This document shows positions 1 to 9,422 of a stretch of 64,000 bases of DNA, in pieces. Origin of the DNA: Sphingomonas sp. Leaf357. Lineage in GTDB: Bacteria; Pseudomonadota; Alphaproteobacteria; Sphingomonadales; Sphingomonadaceae. Where the stretch lies: positions 2,468,153 to 2,532,152 of the forward strand of contig NZ_LMPM01000001.1 of assembly GCF_001423845.1 (NCBI RefSeq), written 5' to 3'. How positions within the stretch are numbered: position 1 is the stretch's first letter; each line of letters opens with the position of its first letter. Under the pieces are notes generated by a model. That model was not told where the DNA came from and ran no database searches. It saw only the letters and a program-made list of their open reading frames with translations. The position numbers and the translations under genes were made by a program.

Positions 1-14
1 TGGGCTTACAAACC

Positions 15-1997
15 TCAGCCCGGCCGGCCCTTGCCGAGATACCAGCTCATCTTGTTCGTCGCACTGGCCGACCGCGCCTGGGCCGGGTTCATCAGATCGT
101 AGACGACCGCATTCTCCAGCACGCGCTGCACGTAGTTGCGCGTTTCCTGCAGCGGAATCGCCTCGATCCAGTCGACGATATCGATCGTGCCCATGCGCGG
201 ATCGCCATTGGCGCGGAGCCACTTGTTAACGTTGCCGGACCCGGCATTGTACGCCGCGATCGCCAGCGGATAGCTCGCGAAATTGCCGTAGATGCGCTGG
301 AAATAGGTCGATCCGAGCTGGATGTTATAGTCCGTATTGGCGGTCAGCGCGGCCGGATCGTACGACATGCCGAGCTTGCCCGCCTGCTCGCGCGCAGTGC
401 CGGGCATCAACTGCATCAGCCCGCGCGCGCCGACCCGGCTGATCGCGGCGCGATCGAACTGGCTTTCCTGCCGCGCGATGGCGTGGATCATCGACCAGTT
501 CGCCGCCTGGTCCGCCGGCACCTTCACGCTCGGGAACGCGACCGTCGTATAATCGGTCAGCCCGTTCTGCATCGCGCTGCGCCCGACCATCACGCCGAGA
601 TCGGGCCGGCCGATTACGCGCGAAAATTCGCTGGCCAGCGCATGATCGCTGTCGCTCTTGGCGTCGATCGCGATCTGGCGGACGAACAGGCTCTGGTCCT
701 CCCAGCGCCCGGTGGTGCCGAGATATTGCGCGGCGCGCACGACCTCGCGATTGTAGAATTTGCTGCGCGCGCTGGCGTCGATCGGCCGGGCGAGCGGCGC
801 GGCGGGCGGGGTCAGCGACTGGCCCAGCCGCTCGATCGCCAACTGGCCGTAGAACAGATCGCGATAGCCGGCGGCGCGGGCGAACCAGGCGCGCGCATCC
901 ACCTGACGTCCGGCGGCCTCCGCCGCGCGTCCGGCCCAGTAATAGCCTTTCGACTGGGATTGCGGTGTCTGCGATCCGCGGGCGTAGCGATCGTACATGC
1001 CGATCGCGTCCGCCGGGCGGCCGGCCTTCATCGCGGTCTGCCCGGCGAGCCAGACGAGGCTGGTGTAATCGTCGCGTTCGCTCAGCGGTGCCTTCGACAC
1101 GTCGGTGCCGGCGGGATAGGCATCGTCGACCTTGCTGGCGATGTCATAGGCCAGCGTCAACTGACCGTCATTGGCGGATTCGCGCGCGTTGGTCAGCAGC
1201 ACGTCGTACCAGCGCCCGACATCGCCCGGCCGGGTGGCGAGAAGGCGCGGGCGGGCGAGCAGGGTGCGCGCGGCCGGGGCGGCCGCGCCGTTGCGGAGCC
1301 AGATCGCGCGATCGGCGATGAAGCCGGGATCGTTCGCGCCGGTCGCTTCGACGGAAGTTGCCAAAGTTGCCGCCTGTGGGGCATTCATGCGCAAGGCCAG
1401 GCGGGCCTCGAAAATCGGTCGTTTCAAGGGGCTTACGAAGAAAATCTGGCGCTGGGCCGATTGCAGGCTGTTCTGCCAGAGCAATTTGTCCATCCGCGCG
1501 TCCTGATCGAGCGGGCCGAAGGCGGAGGAGAAATCGGCCTGAAGCTTGGCCTCGTCGGTGGCGGCGAGCGATCCACCGACCCACGCCTTGCGCGCCGCCG
1601 CATTGGCCTCGTCGCGGAAGCCGCTCATCGCCAGGGCACTGGCGAACGCCGTGCCGCCCGCGCCCGAACGCGGCGGGAAGCGACGGAAGAAGGCGACCAC
1701 GGTGGAGGGCGCCCAGGCACCCTTGGCCAATGCGCGCTCGGCCGTGTCGCGCAGACCCGTTTCGCCCGGCCAGCCGGGATGCGCGAGCAGGAAACGGGCG
1801 TAATTCTCGAACGGATAGCCGGGCGACTGGCGCAGCGATTGCCACTCGACCACCGCCGAGGCGAGAGCGGCATCCTGCGACGGGGTCTGGCCCTCCAGCA
1901 TCTGCTGCACGCGGCCCCAGCCGAGCTGTTCCTGCCCGGCCGCCATCAGGCCGGCTGCGGTGGCAAACATCAGGGCGGTCTTGAACAGCGGTATCAT
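15..1997 (-). CDS. Soluble lytic murein transglycosylase (Slt70-like)
   Basis: Periplasmic enzyme that cleaves the MurNAc-GlcNAc bond of peptidoglycan to leave a 1,6-anhydro end. The 660-residue product begins with a short hydrophobic signal-like segment (MIPLFKTALMFATAAG), continues with a long alanine-rich superhelical region of TPR-like pairs, and ends in an SLT domain from about residue 495. The catalytic glutamate is in ARQESQFD (about residue 511), followed by GARGLMQLMPGTA and AIAAYNAGSGNV, all standard SLT motifs. I place the start at 1997, where the signal segment begins; two upstream in-frame ATGs (2015, 2117) would add a polar leader and run into dapA. No strong Shine-Dalgarno precedes any of the three. 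Divergent from dapA. Length agrees with the family. Confidence 0.9.
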   Translation of the reverse strand: MIPLFKTALMFATAAGLMAAGQEQLGWGRVQQMLEGQTPSQDAALASAVVEWQSLRQSPGYPFENYARFLLAHPGWPGETGLRDTAERALAKGAWAPSTVVAFFRRFPPRSGAGGTAFASALAMSGFRDEANAAARKAWVGGSLAATDEAKLQADFSSAFGPLDQDARMDKLLWQNSLQSAQRQIFFVSPLKRPIFEARLALRMNAPQAATLATSVEATGANDPGFIADRAIWLRNGAAAPAARTLLARPRLLATRPGDVGRWYDVLLTNARESANDGQLTLAYDIASKVDDAYPAGTDVSKAPLSERDDYTSLVWLAGQTAMKAGRPADAIGMYDRYARGSQTPQSQSKGYYWAGRAAEAAGRQVDARAWFARAAGYRDLFYGQLAIERLGQSLTPPAAPLARPIDASARSKFYNREVVRAAQYLGTTGRWEDQSLFVRQIAIDAKSDSDHALASEFSRVIGRPDLGVMVGRSAMQNGLTDYTTVAFPSVKVPADQAANWSMIHAIARQESQFDRAAISRVGARGLMQLMPGTAREQAGKLGMSYDPAALTANTDYNIQLGSTYFQRIYGNFASYPLAIAAYNAGSGNVNKWLRANGDPRMGTIDIVDWIEAIPLQETRNYVQRVLENAVVYDLMNPAQARSASATNKMSWYLGKGRPG

Positions 1998-2085
1998 GTG
2001 GACAGGATATGCCATCGCTTCGTATCTGTCGCCCACCAAAAGCGCCGGGATCGGCGGATTGTCGCACCACAGGAGCAGATTAGCC

Positions 2086-2967
2086 ATGTTTTCCGGATCG
2101 ATCCCGGCGCTCGTCACCCCGTTCGAATCCGACGGGTCGTTCGCGGAACAAACCTATCGCGATTTCATCGAATGGCAGATCGCGGAAGGATCGAACGGCC
2201 TGGTCCCCTGCGGCACCACCGGCGAGGCGGCGACGCTGTCGGCCGAGGAGCATTTCCATGCCGTGCGGGTGTGCGTCGATCAGGCGAAGGGTCGCGTGCC
2301 GGTGATCGCCGGGGCCGGTTCCAACGACACGCGGGTGGCGATCGCCAACATCCGGGCGGCCAGGGATGCGGGCGCCGATGCCGCGCTGATGGTGCCGCCA
2401 TATTACAACCGCCCGAACCAGGACGGCATCTTCCGCCATTTCGAGGCGGTGGTGCAGTCCTGCGATCTGCCGATCGTGCTGTACAATGTGCCGGGCCGGA
2501 CGGTGACCGACATCGCGGTCGAGACGGTCGCGCGCATCGCCAAGGCGTTCCCGAGCGTGGTAGGCATCAAGGACGCGACCGGCGTGATCCAGCGCGCCTC
2601 GGCCCAGCGGATCGCGGCGGGGGCGGATTTCTGCCAATTGTCGGGGAATGACGACATGGCGCTGGCGTTCAACGCGTCGGGCGGGGTCGGCTGCATCTCG
2701 GTCACGGCGAACGTCGCGCCGCGCCTGTGCGCCGAATTCCAGGCGGCGTGCGCGGACGAGGATTATACGCTGGCGCTGGACTTGCAGGACAAGCTGTTCC
2801 CGCTGCACGTCGCGATGTTCACCGATGCCTCGCCCGGGCCGGTGAAGTACGCGCTGGGCAAGCTGAAGCCCGAATGGCCGATGTATCTGCGCCTGCCGAT
2901 GACCCCGCCGAACGAAGCGAGCCGCGCGGCGGTGGATGCGGCGCTGGTCGCGGCGGACGTGCTGTGA
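2086..2967 (+). CDS. dapA: 4-hydroxy-tetrahydrodipicolinate synthase
   Basis: Condenses pyruvate with aspartate semialdehyde in the lysine/diaminopimelate pathway, cytoplasmic. 293 residues, a single TIM barrel of normal length. The Schiff-base lysine is K162 in VVGIKDATG; the GTTGE motif (residues 43-47) and Y133 of YNVPGRT are the other signature active-site elements. AGGAG at 2071-2075 lies ten bases before the ATG and supports this start. Diverges from the lytic transglycosylase, a common arrangement in sphingomonads, and is followed by a 390-base region of palindromic repeats before smpB. Confidence 0.97.
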   Translation: MFSGSIPALVTPFESDGSFAEQTYRDFIEWQIAEGSNGLVPCGTTGEAATLSAEEHFHAVRVCVDQAKGRVPVIAGAGSNDTRVAIANIRAARDAGADAALMVPPYYNRPNQDGIFRHFEAVVQSCDLPIVLYNVPGRTVTDIAVETVARIAKAFPSVVGIKDATGVIQRASAQRIAAGADFCQLSGNDDMALAFNASGGVGCISVTANVAPRLCAEFQAACADEDYTLALDLQDKLFPLHVAMFTDASPGPVKYALGKLKPEWPMYLRLPMTPPNEASRAAVDAALVAADVL

Positions 2968-3057
2968 TCGGACGCGCGATAACGGCGTAGCCGTTCCTCC
3001 CTCGTCCCTGCGTCCTCCGCGCCTCTGCGCGAACCCTTATGTGGATAGAAAAGAGGG

Positions 3058-3142
3058 TTTCGCACGAAGACACGAAGACACGAAGAGCAAGAAAAAGAAG
3101 GTGTTTCTCTTCGTAGTCTTCTCTTCGTGGCTTCGTGCGAAA
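3058..3142. repeat. Imperfect palindrome built on CACGAAGA units
   Basis: The left part carries TTTCGCACGAAG followed by two further ACACGAAG units; the right part is its approximate reverse complement, ending CTTCGTGCGAAA at 3142, so the whole 85 bases can fold on itself. The flanking segment 2999-3033 (CTCCGCGCCTCTGCGCGAA) resembles another motif often found beside such elements. It lies between dapA and smpB in a 390-base stretch (2968-3357) with no convincing gene; that stretch also holds the perfect inverted repeat at 3203-3280. Confidence 0.8.
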
Positions 3143-3202
3143 TAGTCTTTGAAGCTGCCGCCGCCAGATCGAGAGCCGCGCGCCAGATCGACGAACCCCC
3201 GT

Positions 3203-3280
3203 CCGTTCGTTTCGAGCGCAGTCGAGAAAGTTGGGCACAGCGCTCGCAGCCTGTTTCTCGACTGCGCTCGAAACGAACGG
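3203..3280. repeat. Perfect 27-bp inverted repeat
   Basis: Arms 3203-3229 and 3254-3280 are exact reverse complements around a 24-base spacer. The arm begins CCGTTCGTTTCGAGCGCAG. There is no T-run after it, so it is not a classical rho-independent terminator, although a transcript would form a very stable hairpin between dapA and smpB. I read it as an interspersed palindromic element. Confidence 0.9.
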
Positions 3281-3357
3281 GAGAGTAGGGGCGAATTCGG
3301 AATCCGCGCCCGCCGCGCTTCCCTTCCGCGTCGCCCGCGCCTACATCGCTGCCTCCC

Positions 3358-3840
3358 ATGGCCAGACCCAAACCCGCTACCTTCGAAAAGACCAAGGTCG
3401 TCGCCGAGAACCGGCGCGCGAAGTTCGACTATTTCATCGAGACGGTATTCGAGGCGGGGATCGCTCTGGTCGGCACCGAAGTGAAGTCGCTGCGCTTCGG
3501 ACAGGGCTCGATCGTCGAGAGCTATGCCGAGGTGTCCGACGGGCAGGTCGTGCTGATCAATTCCAACATTCCCGAATTCAGCCACGGCAACCGTTTCAAC
3601 CACGAACCCAAGCGGCCGCGCAAATTGCTGCTGCACGAGCGCGAGATCAAGAAGATACACGGCGCGGTGGCGCGCGACGGCATGACGCTGGTGCCGCTGT
3701 CGGTCTACTTCAATCCCTCGGGCAAGGCGAAGGTCGAACTCGCGCTGGCCAAGGGCAAGAAGGCGCACGACAAGCGCGACACGATCAAGGAACGCGACTG
3801 GAAGCGGGAGCAGGGGAGGATCATGCGTGATCGTGGGTGA
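3358..3840 (+). CDS. smpB: SsrA-binding protein SmpB
   Basis: Binds tmRNA and delivers it to stalled ribosomes for trans-translation. 160 residues, the family length. Signature segments are GTEVKSLR (about 39-46), the beta-barrel core with [19 protein letters not shown], and the basic KGKKAHDKR stretch (about 132-140), followed by the lysine/arginine-rich tail that inserts into the ribosomal mRNA channel. ATG start at 3358. Upstream is the repeat-rich spacer; downstream another palindrome. The tmRNA gene itself is not in this window. Confidence 0.97.
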   Translation: MARPKPATFEKTKVVAENRRAKFDYFIETVFEAGIALVGTEVKSLRFGQGSIVESYAEVSDGQVVLINSNIPEFSHGNRFNHEPKRPRKLLLHEREIKKIHGAVARDGMTLVPLSVYFNPSGKAKVELALAKGKKAHDKRDTIKERDWKREQGRIMRDRG

Positions 3841-3860
3841 GCCCAGCGCTCCGAAGTACC

Positions 3861-3969
3861 CCGTCATCCTGAACTTGTTTCAGGATCCAGGCGCGTACAC
3901 TTGCCAAACGGGCGGTGTTGTAGGGGCGGGCGACCGCGCCTGGATGCTGAAACACGTTCAGCATGACGG
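3861..3969. repeat. Interspersed palindrome, TCCTGAA/TTCAGGA family, copy 1
   Basis: Arms 3861-3895 and 3935-3969 are near-perfect reverse complements around a 39-base spacer; each arm contains its own smaller dyad (TCCTGAACTTGTTTCAGGA on the left, ATGCTGAAACACGTTCAGCAT in diverged form on the right). The same element recurs at 20256-20364. Sits between smpB and the DUF2062 gene. Confidence 0.88.
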
Positions 3970-4021
3970 TGCGTTTTGAAGGCAATCCCTGATCAGGACC
4001 AACTGACGGTTTCGCTTGGTC

Positions 4022-4594
4022 GTGGCTGAAAAACCCGGCCTGCCCGCCCGCCTCGCCGCATGGTGGCGCCGGTCGATGCCGACGCGCGAGAGCCTGGAGG
4101 GCAATCGCTATCTCAAGCCGGTGGCGCACCGCGTGCTGGCGCCCGAATTGTGGCGCTTCACCCGGCGTTCGGTGCCGCGCGGCGTCGCGCTGGGCATGGT
4201 GACGGGAATTCTGTTTCCCGTGGCGCAGATCGTTCTTTCGGCGGTGCTCGCTTTGCCGTTCCGCGCCAATATCCCGACCGCCGCGGCGACAACGTTCATC
4301 ACCAATCCGCTGACGACGCCGCCTTTGTGGGTCGCGGCCTATTGGATCGGCAAGACGGTGCTTCGGCTCGATCAGGCCGTGCCGGGCGATCCGATCGCGC
4401 AGACCGTGGCGGCCAATACCGACTGGATCCACTGGCTTTGGGCGGGCGCGCTGCCGGCGACGATCGTCGGGCTGGTGGTGATCACCGTCGCGCTGTCGGT
4501 CGCCGGCTACGCGCTGACGGCGCTCGGCTGGCGGCTGTGGATCGGGCATAAATGGCGCAATCGGCACAACCGCGCGGAGGCCTTCGAGGGCTGA
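4022..4594 (+). CDS. DUF2062 family inner-membrane protein
   Basis: Membrane protein of unknown function, about 190 residues. It matches the DUF2062 pattern: a basic N-terminus with MPTRESLEGNRYLKP, then PRGVALGMVTGILFPVAQ (first membrane segment), a second hydrophobic segment, the conserved TTFITNPLTTPPLW signature, and a final hydrophobic span near the C-terminus. No ATG lies upstream of residue 19; GTG at 4022 gives a sensible N-terminus, and TTG at 4016 is an alternative. There is no clear Shine-Dalgarno. The family has no agreed biochemical role, and the neighbours (smpB, M13 peptidase) do not suggest one. Confidence 0.82.
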   Translation: MAEKPGLPARLAAWWRRSMPTRESLEGNRYLKPVAHRVLAPELWRFTRRSVPRGVALGMVTGILFPVAQIVLSAVLALPFRANIPTAAATTFITNPLTTPPLWVAAYWIGKTVLRLDQAVPGDPIAQTVAANTDWIHWLWAGALPATIVGLVVITVALSVAGYALTALGWRLWIGHKWRNRHNRAEAFEG

Positions 4595-4604
4595 CTCGAT
4601 ATTT

Positions 4605-4623
4605 CTCCCCTGCTTCCAGGGAG
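4605..4623 (+). terminator. Possible terminator hairpin after DUF2062 gene
   Basis: CTCCC-CTG and CAGGGAG pair around a CTTC loop with one bulged C, eleven bases after the stop codon. No T-run follows, so intrinsic termination is uncertain. Confidence 0.35.
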
Positions 4624-4735
4624 GAGAGTCGACAGCCGTCATCCCGGCATCCGGTAAAATTTGTTACCACTATTTGACAAGCGTATTGGCGACGTAGAAC
4701 ACACGCGGCATCCCGCTCTTTCGGAGTCGCCGTAT

Positions 4736-6805
4736 ATGAACCGTTCGCTCGCCATCGTTCTTCTGTCCGCCACCGCGCTCGCCGGGTTCGCCGCGGCCCA
4801 AGCCAAGGATGCCAAGCCTGTCGCCAAGGCCGCGGCTCCCGCGGCACCGGCGGCCGCGCCCGCGTCCAAGCCCGCATATGGCACGTTCGGTTTCGACGAG
4901 GCTGGCATGGACCGGAGCGTGAAGCCGGGCGACAGCTTTTACGATTACGCCAGCGGCACCTGGGCGAAGACCACGCCGATCCCGGCCGACAAATCCAATT
5001 ACGGCGCGTTCAACATCCTGTCCGACCTGTCCGAATCGCGCACGCGCGGCATTCTGGATGAGCAGGCCAAGATGTCGTCGTCCAAGATCGGTATCGCCTA
5101 TGCGACCTATCTCGATCGCGCCGCGATCGACGCCAAGGGCCTCGCTCCGATCAAGCCGCTGATCGCCAAGATCAAGGCGACGTCGAAGGCCGGCTATTCC
5201 GCGTTGCTCGGCGAGATGGCGACGATCGGCGTGCGCAGCCCGATCGGCGGCGGCGTGGGGCAGGACGACAAGAACCCCAACGCCTATATCTTCAGCGTGT
5301 ATCAGGCCGGGCTCGGCCTGCCGGATCGGGATTACTACCTCAGCAAGGATGCCAAGCTGGCCGAGGCCAAGGCAGCGTATCAGGTGCACATCGCCAAGAT
5401 GCTGACGCTGGCCGGCGAGCCGGATGCCGATGCCCGCGCCAAGGCGATCGTCGATTTCGAGACCGCGATCGCGAACGTCAGCTGGACGCGCATCGACAGC
5501 CGCGATGCGACCAAGACCTATAACAAGATGACGGTCGCGCAACTGCGCAAGCTCGCGCCCGGCGTGGATTTCGACGCGATGTTCAAGGCCGGCGGCGCGG
5601 CGAACGTCACCGACCTCGTCGTCGCGCAGCCGAGCGCGGTGGCGGCCATCGCGAAACTGGTCGCCGACGCGCCGATCGGCGTGCTGCGCGATCAATTGAT
5701 CGTCAACGCGCTGGGCAATTTCTCGGACGTGCTGCCCAAGGCGCTGGACGACGAGAATTTCGCCTTTTTCGGCACGATCCTGGGCGGCACGCCGCAGCAG
5801 GAAGAGCGCTGGAAGCGCGCGGTGCAGTTCACCAGCGGCGCGATGGATGACGAAGTCAGCAAGCTGTACGTCGCGAAATATTTCCCGCCCGAGACCAAGG
5901 CGGCGGCGGACCAGCTGGTGAAGAACATCATCTCGGCGATGGATTCGCGGATCGACAAGCTGGAGTGGATGGCGCCCGAGACCAAGGTGAAGGCGCATGC
6001 CAAGCTGGCCGCGTTCGTGCCCAAGATCGGTTATCCCGATCGCTGGAAGGACTATTCCGGCCTGCAGATCGTTGCCGGCGACGCGTTCGGCAACAACCTG
6101 CGCGCGAACAAGTGGCAGATCGCCTATCAGGTCGCCAAGCTGGGCAAGCCGGTCGAGCGCTGGGAATGGGGCATGACGCCGATGACGGTGAACGCCTATG
6201 CCAATTTCGGCATGGTCGAGATCGTCTTCCCGGCCGCGATCCTGCAGCCGCCCTTCTTCGATCCGGCGGCCGACCCGGCGGTGAATTATGGCGGCATCGG
6301 CGCGGTGATCGGCCACGAACTGAGCCACCATTTCGACGATCAGGGCGCGAAGTACGACGCCAGCGGAACGCTGTCCGACTGGTGGACGCCGGCCGACGTG
6401 AAAAACTTCACCGCGCTGACCGGCAAGGTCGTGGCGCAGTACGATGCGTACGAGCCGCTGCCGGGCATGCATGTGAAGGGCGCGCTGACGCTGGGCGAGA
6501 ACATGGCCGATCTGGCCGGCCTGACGGTTGCGTACGACGCCTACAAGAAATCGCTGAACGGGGCGGCGGCTCCGGTGATCGACGGGTTCTCGGGCGACCA
6601 GCGCTTCTATCTCGGCTGGGCGCAGGTGTGGCGGCGCAGCTATCGCGAGGCGACGCTGCGCCAGCGCCTGCTGACCGATCCGCACAGCCCGTCCGAACAG
6701 CGCGCCTCGATCGTGCGCAACATGGACCCGTGGTACGGCGCGTTCCAGCCCAAGCCGGGCGAGAAGCTGTATCTGGCGCCGGCGGATCGCCTGAAGGTCT
6801 GGTAA
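4736..6805 (+). CDS. Secreted M13-family (neprilysin/PepO-like) zinc metallopeptidase
   Basis: Zinc endopeptidase, 689 residues, exported by a signal peptide (MNRSLAIVLLSATALAGFAAA) followed by an Ala/Pro/Lys-rich linker. M13_N covers roughly 60-430 and the catalytic M13 domain the rest. The zinc motif is H527-E-L-S-H531 with the third ligand E588 in ENMAD; the upstream NAYANFG and FPAAILQPPFF segments are also typical. TCGGAG at 4721-4726 supports the ATG at 4736. TTGACA at 4674-4679 could be a -35 element, but no convincing -10 follows at normal spacing. Probably degrades peptides in the periplasm or outside; substrates are unknown. Monocistronic in appearance. Confidence 0.94.
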   Translation: MNRSLAIVLLSATALAGFAAAQAKDAKPVAKAAAPAAPAAAPASKPAYGTFGFDEAGMDRSVKPGDSFYDYASGTWAKTTPIPADKSNYGAFNILSDLSESRTRGILDEQAKMSSSKIGIAYATYLDRAAIDAKGLAPIKPLIAKIKATSKAGYSALLGEMATIGVRSPIGGGVGQDDKNPNAYIFSVYQAGLGLPDRDYYLSKDAKLAEAKAAYQVHIAKMLTLAGEPDADARAKAIVDFETAIANVSWTRIDSRDATKTYNKMTVAQLRKLAPGVDFDAMFKAGGAANVTDLVVAQPSAVAAIAKLVADAPIGVLRDQLIVNALGNFSDVLPKALDDENFAFFGTILGGTPQQEERWKRAVQFTSGAMDDEVSKLYVAKYFPPETKAAADQLVKNIISAMDSRIDKLEWMAPETKVKAHAKLAAFVPKIGYPDRWKDYSGLQIVAGDAFGNNLRANKWQIAYQVAKLGKPVERWEWGMTPMTVNAYANFGMVEIVFPAAILQPPFFDPAADPAVNYGGIGAVIGHELSHHFDDQGAKYDASGTLSDWWTPADVKNFTALTGKVVAQYDAYEPLPGMHVKGALTLGENMADLAGLTVAYDAYKKSLNGAAAPVIDGFSGDQRFYLGWAQVWRRSYREATLRQRLLTDPHSPSEQRASIVRNMDPWYGAFQPKPGEKLYLAPADRLKVW

Positions 6806-6834
6806 TCGCCACCAGCGCCATGCGCTAACCCCAA

Positions 6835-6924
6835 CCCGTTCGTGCCGAGCGTGTCGAAGCACCGTTTTCCTTCTTCGAACGACAGGAGGAAGAACGGCCT
6901 TTCGACAGGCTGAGGGCGAACGGG
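6835..6924. repeat. Interspersed palindrome, GAGC-TGTCGAAG family, copy 1
   Basis: Starts CCCGTTCGTGCCGAGCGTGTCG and ends with an imperfect complement (TTTCGACAGGCTGAGGGCGAACGGGG). Five copies of this family occur in the window: here, 11418-11506, 20396-20488, 28110-28197 and a shorter one at 29299-29359. It fills the spacer between the M13 peptidase and cckA. Confidence 0.85.
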
Positions 6925-6991
6925 GAGGGGCTGTTGCCTAACGCGCGCCTAACCCCTTGACGCCAAAGCCACAGGCTCCAAGACAAGGTCG

Positions 6992-9385
6992 ATGGCCAGC
7001 CTCCCCGTTAGTACCGATCCCCACCCCAGCCGCACCGCCGCGCTGATCGCCGGCGGATGCGGCGTCGCGGCGGCCGCGCTCGTGCTGTGGCTGATCGGCA
7101 ATATCGCCATCGCCGGCGCGTTCCTGGCCACCGGACTGATCCTTGCCGGCGGCGTGGTCGCCACGCGGCGGCTGTTTCCCGAAACGCGCGGCAAGGTGGC
7201 CGAGCCCGACTGGAGCGTGGCCCGCGCGCTCGCCGCCGCCAGCCCCGACGCGGTGGCGATCACCGACCGCGCCGGCCGGCTGATCTGCGCCAACGACCGC
7301 TATGAGGAACTGTTCGCCGGCTTCCCCACGCCGCCGGGCCTGCCGGTGGACGATAATGGCGTCGATCGCCTGAGCGTCGCCGGGCGCGCGGCGTGGCGCG
7401 ACGGCAGCGCGCGGGTCGATCGCATCCTCGCGCGCGGCACGCCGCTCGCCGCGATGGTCGAGCGGGCCGGGCAGGCCGACGATCTGCTCGTCTGGCGCTT
7501 TCGCGGCGCGGAGGGGCTGGACATGGCCGCCTCGGTCGAGGGCCTGATCTCCGGGCCGACCGGCGATCGCCTCGCCGCCGCCGGCATCATGACCGCCCTG
7601 ATCGGTCCGGAAGGGCGCATTCGCAGCGCCAACCGCGTGTTTCGCGCCCGGGCGATGGGGCAGGACGACAGCGCCGTCTCCGGCCGCGATTTCGCGCGTT
7701 TCCTGATCACCGACGATCACGGCCAGGTGCGCTTCGAGCGCGAGGGGCTGAGCGGCGTGCCGCTGCGCGTACTGCAGATCCCGTTCCTCGAGGGCGACGA
7801 CGCGCCCTTGCTCGTCGCGTTGCTCGACGAGGAAACGAACATCGCCACCCCGGCGATCGGCGGGAACGCCACCGCGCATGTCCGCAGCCTCGTCAGCCTG
7901 ATGCCGTTCGGCATGGCGTTGGTCGATCGCGACGGGCGCTTCATCCAGATGAACGACGCCTTCGCACGCGCCGCGCAGGTCGATTCGCACAGTCCGCCGC
8001 TCTATCCCGGCGATCTGCTGGTGCGCGAGGACAAGGGCGTGGTCGCCGACGCGATCCGCCGCTTCGCCAATGGCGCGACGCATTCGACCGACCTGGCCGT
8101 GCGGCTGAAGGATCATCCCGACGAGCCGGTCGCCTTGTCGATCGCCGGCGCGCGCGGGCTGGGCGAGGCGGCGGTTCTTCTCAGCCTCAAGGATAATGGC
8201 GAGGAAACCCGCCTCAAGCGCGAGGTGGCGCAGGCGACCAAGATGCAGGCGGTGGGGCAGCTCGCCGGCGGCGTCGCGCACGATTTCAACAACATCCTCA
8301 CCGCGATCATCGGGCATTGCGACCTGATGCTGATGCGCCATACGCCGGGCGACAGCGATTATGACGACATCCAGCAGATCCGCGCCAATTCGAACCGCGC
8401 GGCCAGCCTGACGCGGCAATTGCTCGCCTTCTCGCGCCAGCAGACGCTGCGCCCGCAGGTGCTGCAGCTGCCGGACGTGATTTCCGAGGTGTCGAACCTG
8501 CTCAAGCGGCTGCTCGGCGAGACCGTCACGCTGACGGTCAAGCATGGTCGCAGCCTCGGTGCGGTACGGGCCGATCCGGGGCAGCTCGAACAGGTCGTCG
8601 TCAACCTCGCGGTCAATGCGCGCGACGCGATGATGTCGAAAGGCGGCGGCGGCGTCCTGTCGATCCAGACCCGGCAGATCTCCTCGGCGCAGGTCCGCCA
8701 CATGGGCAACGACATCCTGCCGATCGCCGATTACGTCGCGCTGGAGATCGCCGATACCGGCACCGGCATTCCGGCCGAGATCCTGCCCAAGATCTTCGAA
8801 CCGTTCTTCACCACCAAGGAAGTGGGCAAGGGCACCGGCCTCGGCCTCTCGACCGTCTACGGCATCGTCAAGCAATCCGGCGGCTATATCTTCGCCGACA
8901 ACAACAAGAGCGGACCAGGCACCACCTTCACCATCTATCTGCCGGTCCATACCGCGACCGCCGCGCCCGAACCGGCGCGCGCGCCCGTTGTGGCGAAGGA
9001 AAGGCCGACCGATCTTTGGGGCACCGGCACGATCCTGCTGGTCGAGGACGAGGACATGGTCCGCGCGATCGCCGAGCGCGCGCTCAGTCGTCAGGGCTAT
9101 ACCGTGCTGACCGCGGAACATGGCGAGGCCGCGCTGGAAGTATTGGCCAAGAACGACCGGCCGGATTTGCTGATCTCCGACGTGATGATGCCGATCATGG
9201 ACGGTCCGACGATGGTGCGACAGGCCCGCGAGCGCTATCCCGACCTTCCGATCCTCTTCATGTCGGGCTATGCCGAAGAGACGTTGCGCAAGTCGATCGA
9301 TCTCGACAACGTTCAGTTCCTGGCAAAACCCTTTTCGGTGCAGCAACTTGCCGAGGCCGCCCGCGCCGTTCTGGTTGCGAAATAA
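6992..9385 (+). CDS. cckA: Hybrid sensor histidine kinase CckA
   Basis: Cell-cycle hybrid kinase that, in Caulobacter and relatives, phosphorylates CtrA and CpdR via ChpT. 797 residues: two membrane spans (about 15-57), PAS-like sensor regions to about 400, a HisKA domain with phospho-acceptor H430 in [14 protein letters not shown] (the exact CckA signature), a HATPase domain ([29 protein letters not shown]), and a C-terminal receiver with phospho-acceptor D730 in [17 protein letters not shown] just upstream supports ATG 6992. Immediately followed by a single-domain response regulator. Domain order and motifs make the call strong; the signalling partners are not in the window. Confidence 0.93.
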   Translation: MASLPVSTDPHPSRTAALIAGGCGVAAAALVLWLIGNIAIAGAFLATGLILAGGVVATRRLFPETRGKVAEPDWSVARALAAASPDAVAITDRAGRLICANDRYEELFAGFPTPPGLPVDDNGVDRLSVAGRAAWRDGSARVDRILARGTPLAAMVERAGQADDLLVWRFRGAEGLDMAASVEGLISGPTGDRLAAAGIMTALIGPEGRIRSANRVFRARAMGQDDSAVSGRDFARFLITDDHGQVRFEREGLSGVPLRVLQIPFLEGDDAPLLVALLDEETNIATPAIGGNATAHVRSLVSLMPFGMALVDRDGRFIQMNDAFARAAQVDSHSPPLYPGDLLVREDKGVVADAIRRFANGATHSTDLAVRLKDHPDEPVALSIAGARGLGEAAVLLSLKDNGEETRLKREVAQATKMQAVGQLAGGVAHDFNNILTAIIGHCDLMLMRHTPGDSDYDDIQQIRANSNRAASLTRQLLAFSRQQTLRPQVLQLPDVISEVSNLLKRLLGETVTLTVKHGRSLGAVRADPGQLEQVVVNLAVNARDAMMSKGGGGVLSIQTRQISSAQVRHMGNDILPIADYVALEIADTGTGIPAEILPKIFEPFFTTKEVGKGTGLGLSTVYGIVKQSGGYIFADNNKSGPGTTFTIYLPVHTATAAPEPARAPVVAKERPTDLWGTGTILLVEDEDMVRAIAERALSRQGYTVLTAEHGEAALEVLAKNDRPDLLISDVMMPIMDGPTMVRQARERYPDLPILFMSGYAEETLRKSIDLDNVQFLAKPFSVQQLAEAARAVLVAK

Positions 9386-9422
9386 GGTGGCGATAAAGGG
9401 GCGCATTGGCTAAGGCCGTGAT

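Noticed and set aside
483..2651. Open plus-strand frame spanning the lytic transglycosylase and part of dapA
   Set aside because: Crosses two well-supported genes in different frames; no recognisable domain.
3058..3142. Possible CRISPR array or tandem repeat array
   Set aside because: CACGAAG units are 8-9 bases, only three in a row, and form one palindrome; there are no spacers and no cas genes.
3203..3280. Terminal inverted repeats of an insertion sequence
   Set aside because: Only 24 bases lie between the arms, with no transposase and no target duplication seen.
4674..4702. Sigma-70 promoter for the M13 peptidase
   Set aside because: TTGACA is perfect but the sequence 15-18 bases downstream (TAGAAC/GAACAC) is a poor -10; not strong enough to list.
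4670..6862. Long open reading frame on the minus strand opposite the M13 peptidase (about 730 codons)
   Set aside because: High-GC codon bias produces long open antisense frames; the translation is Arg/His/Gln-rich with no motif, while the plus strand has intact peptidase signatures.
6938..9406. Open minus-strand frame of about 820 codons opposite cckA
   Set aside because: Same mirror effect; low-complexity basic translation and no ribosome-binding site, whereas cckA is complete on the plus strand.
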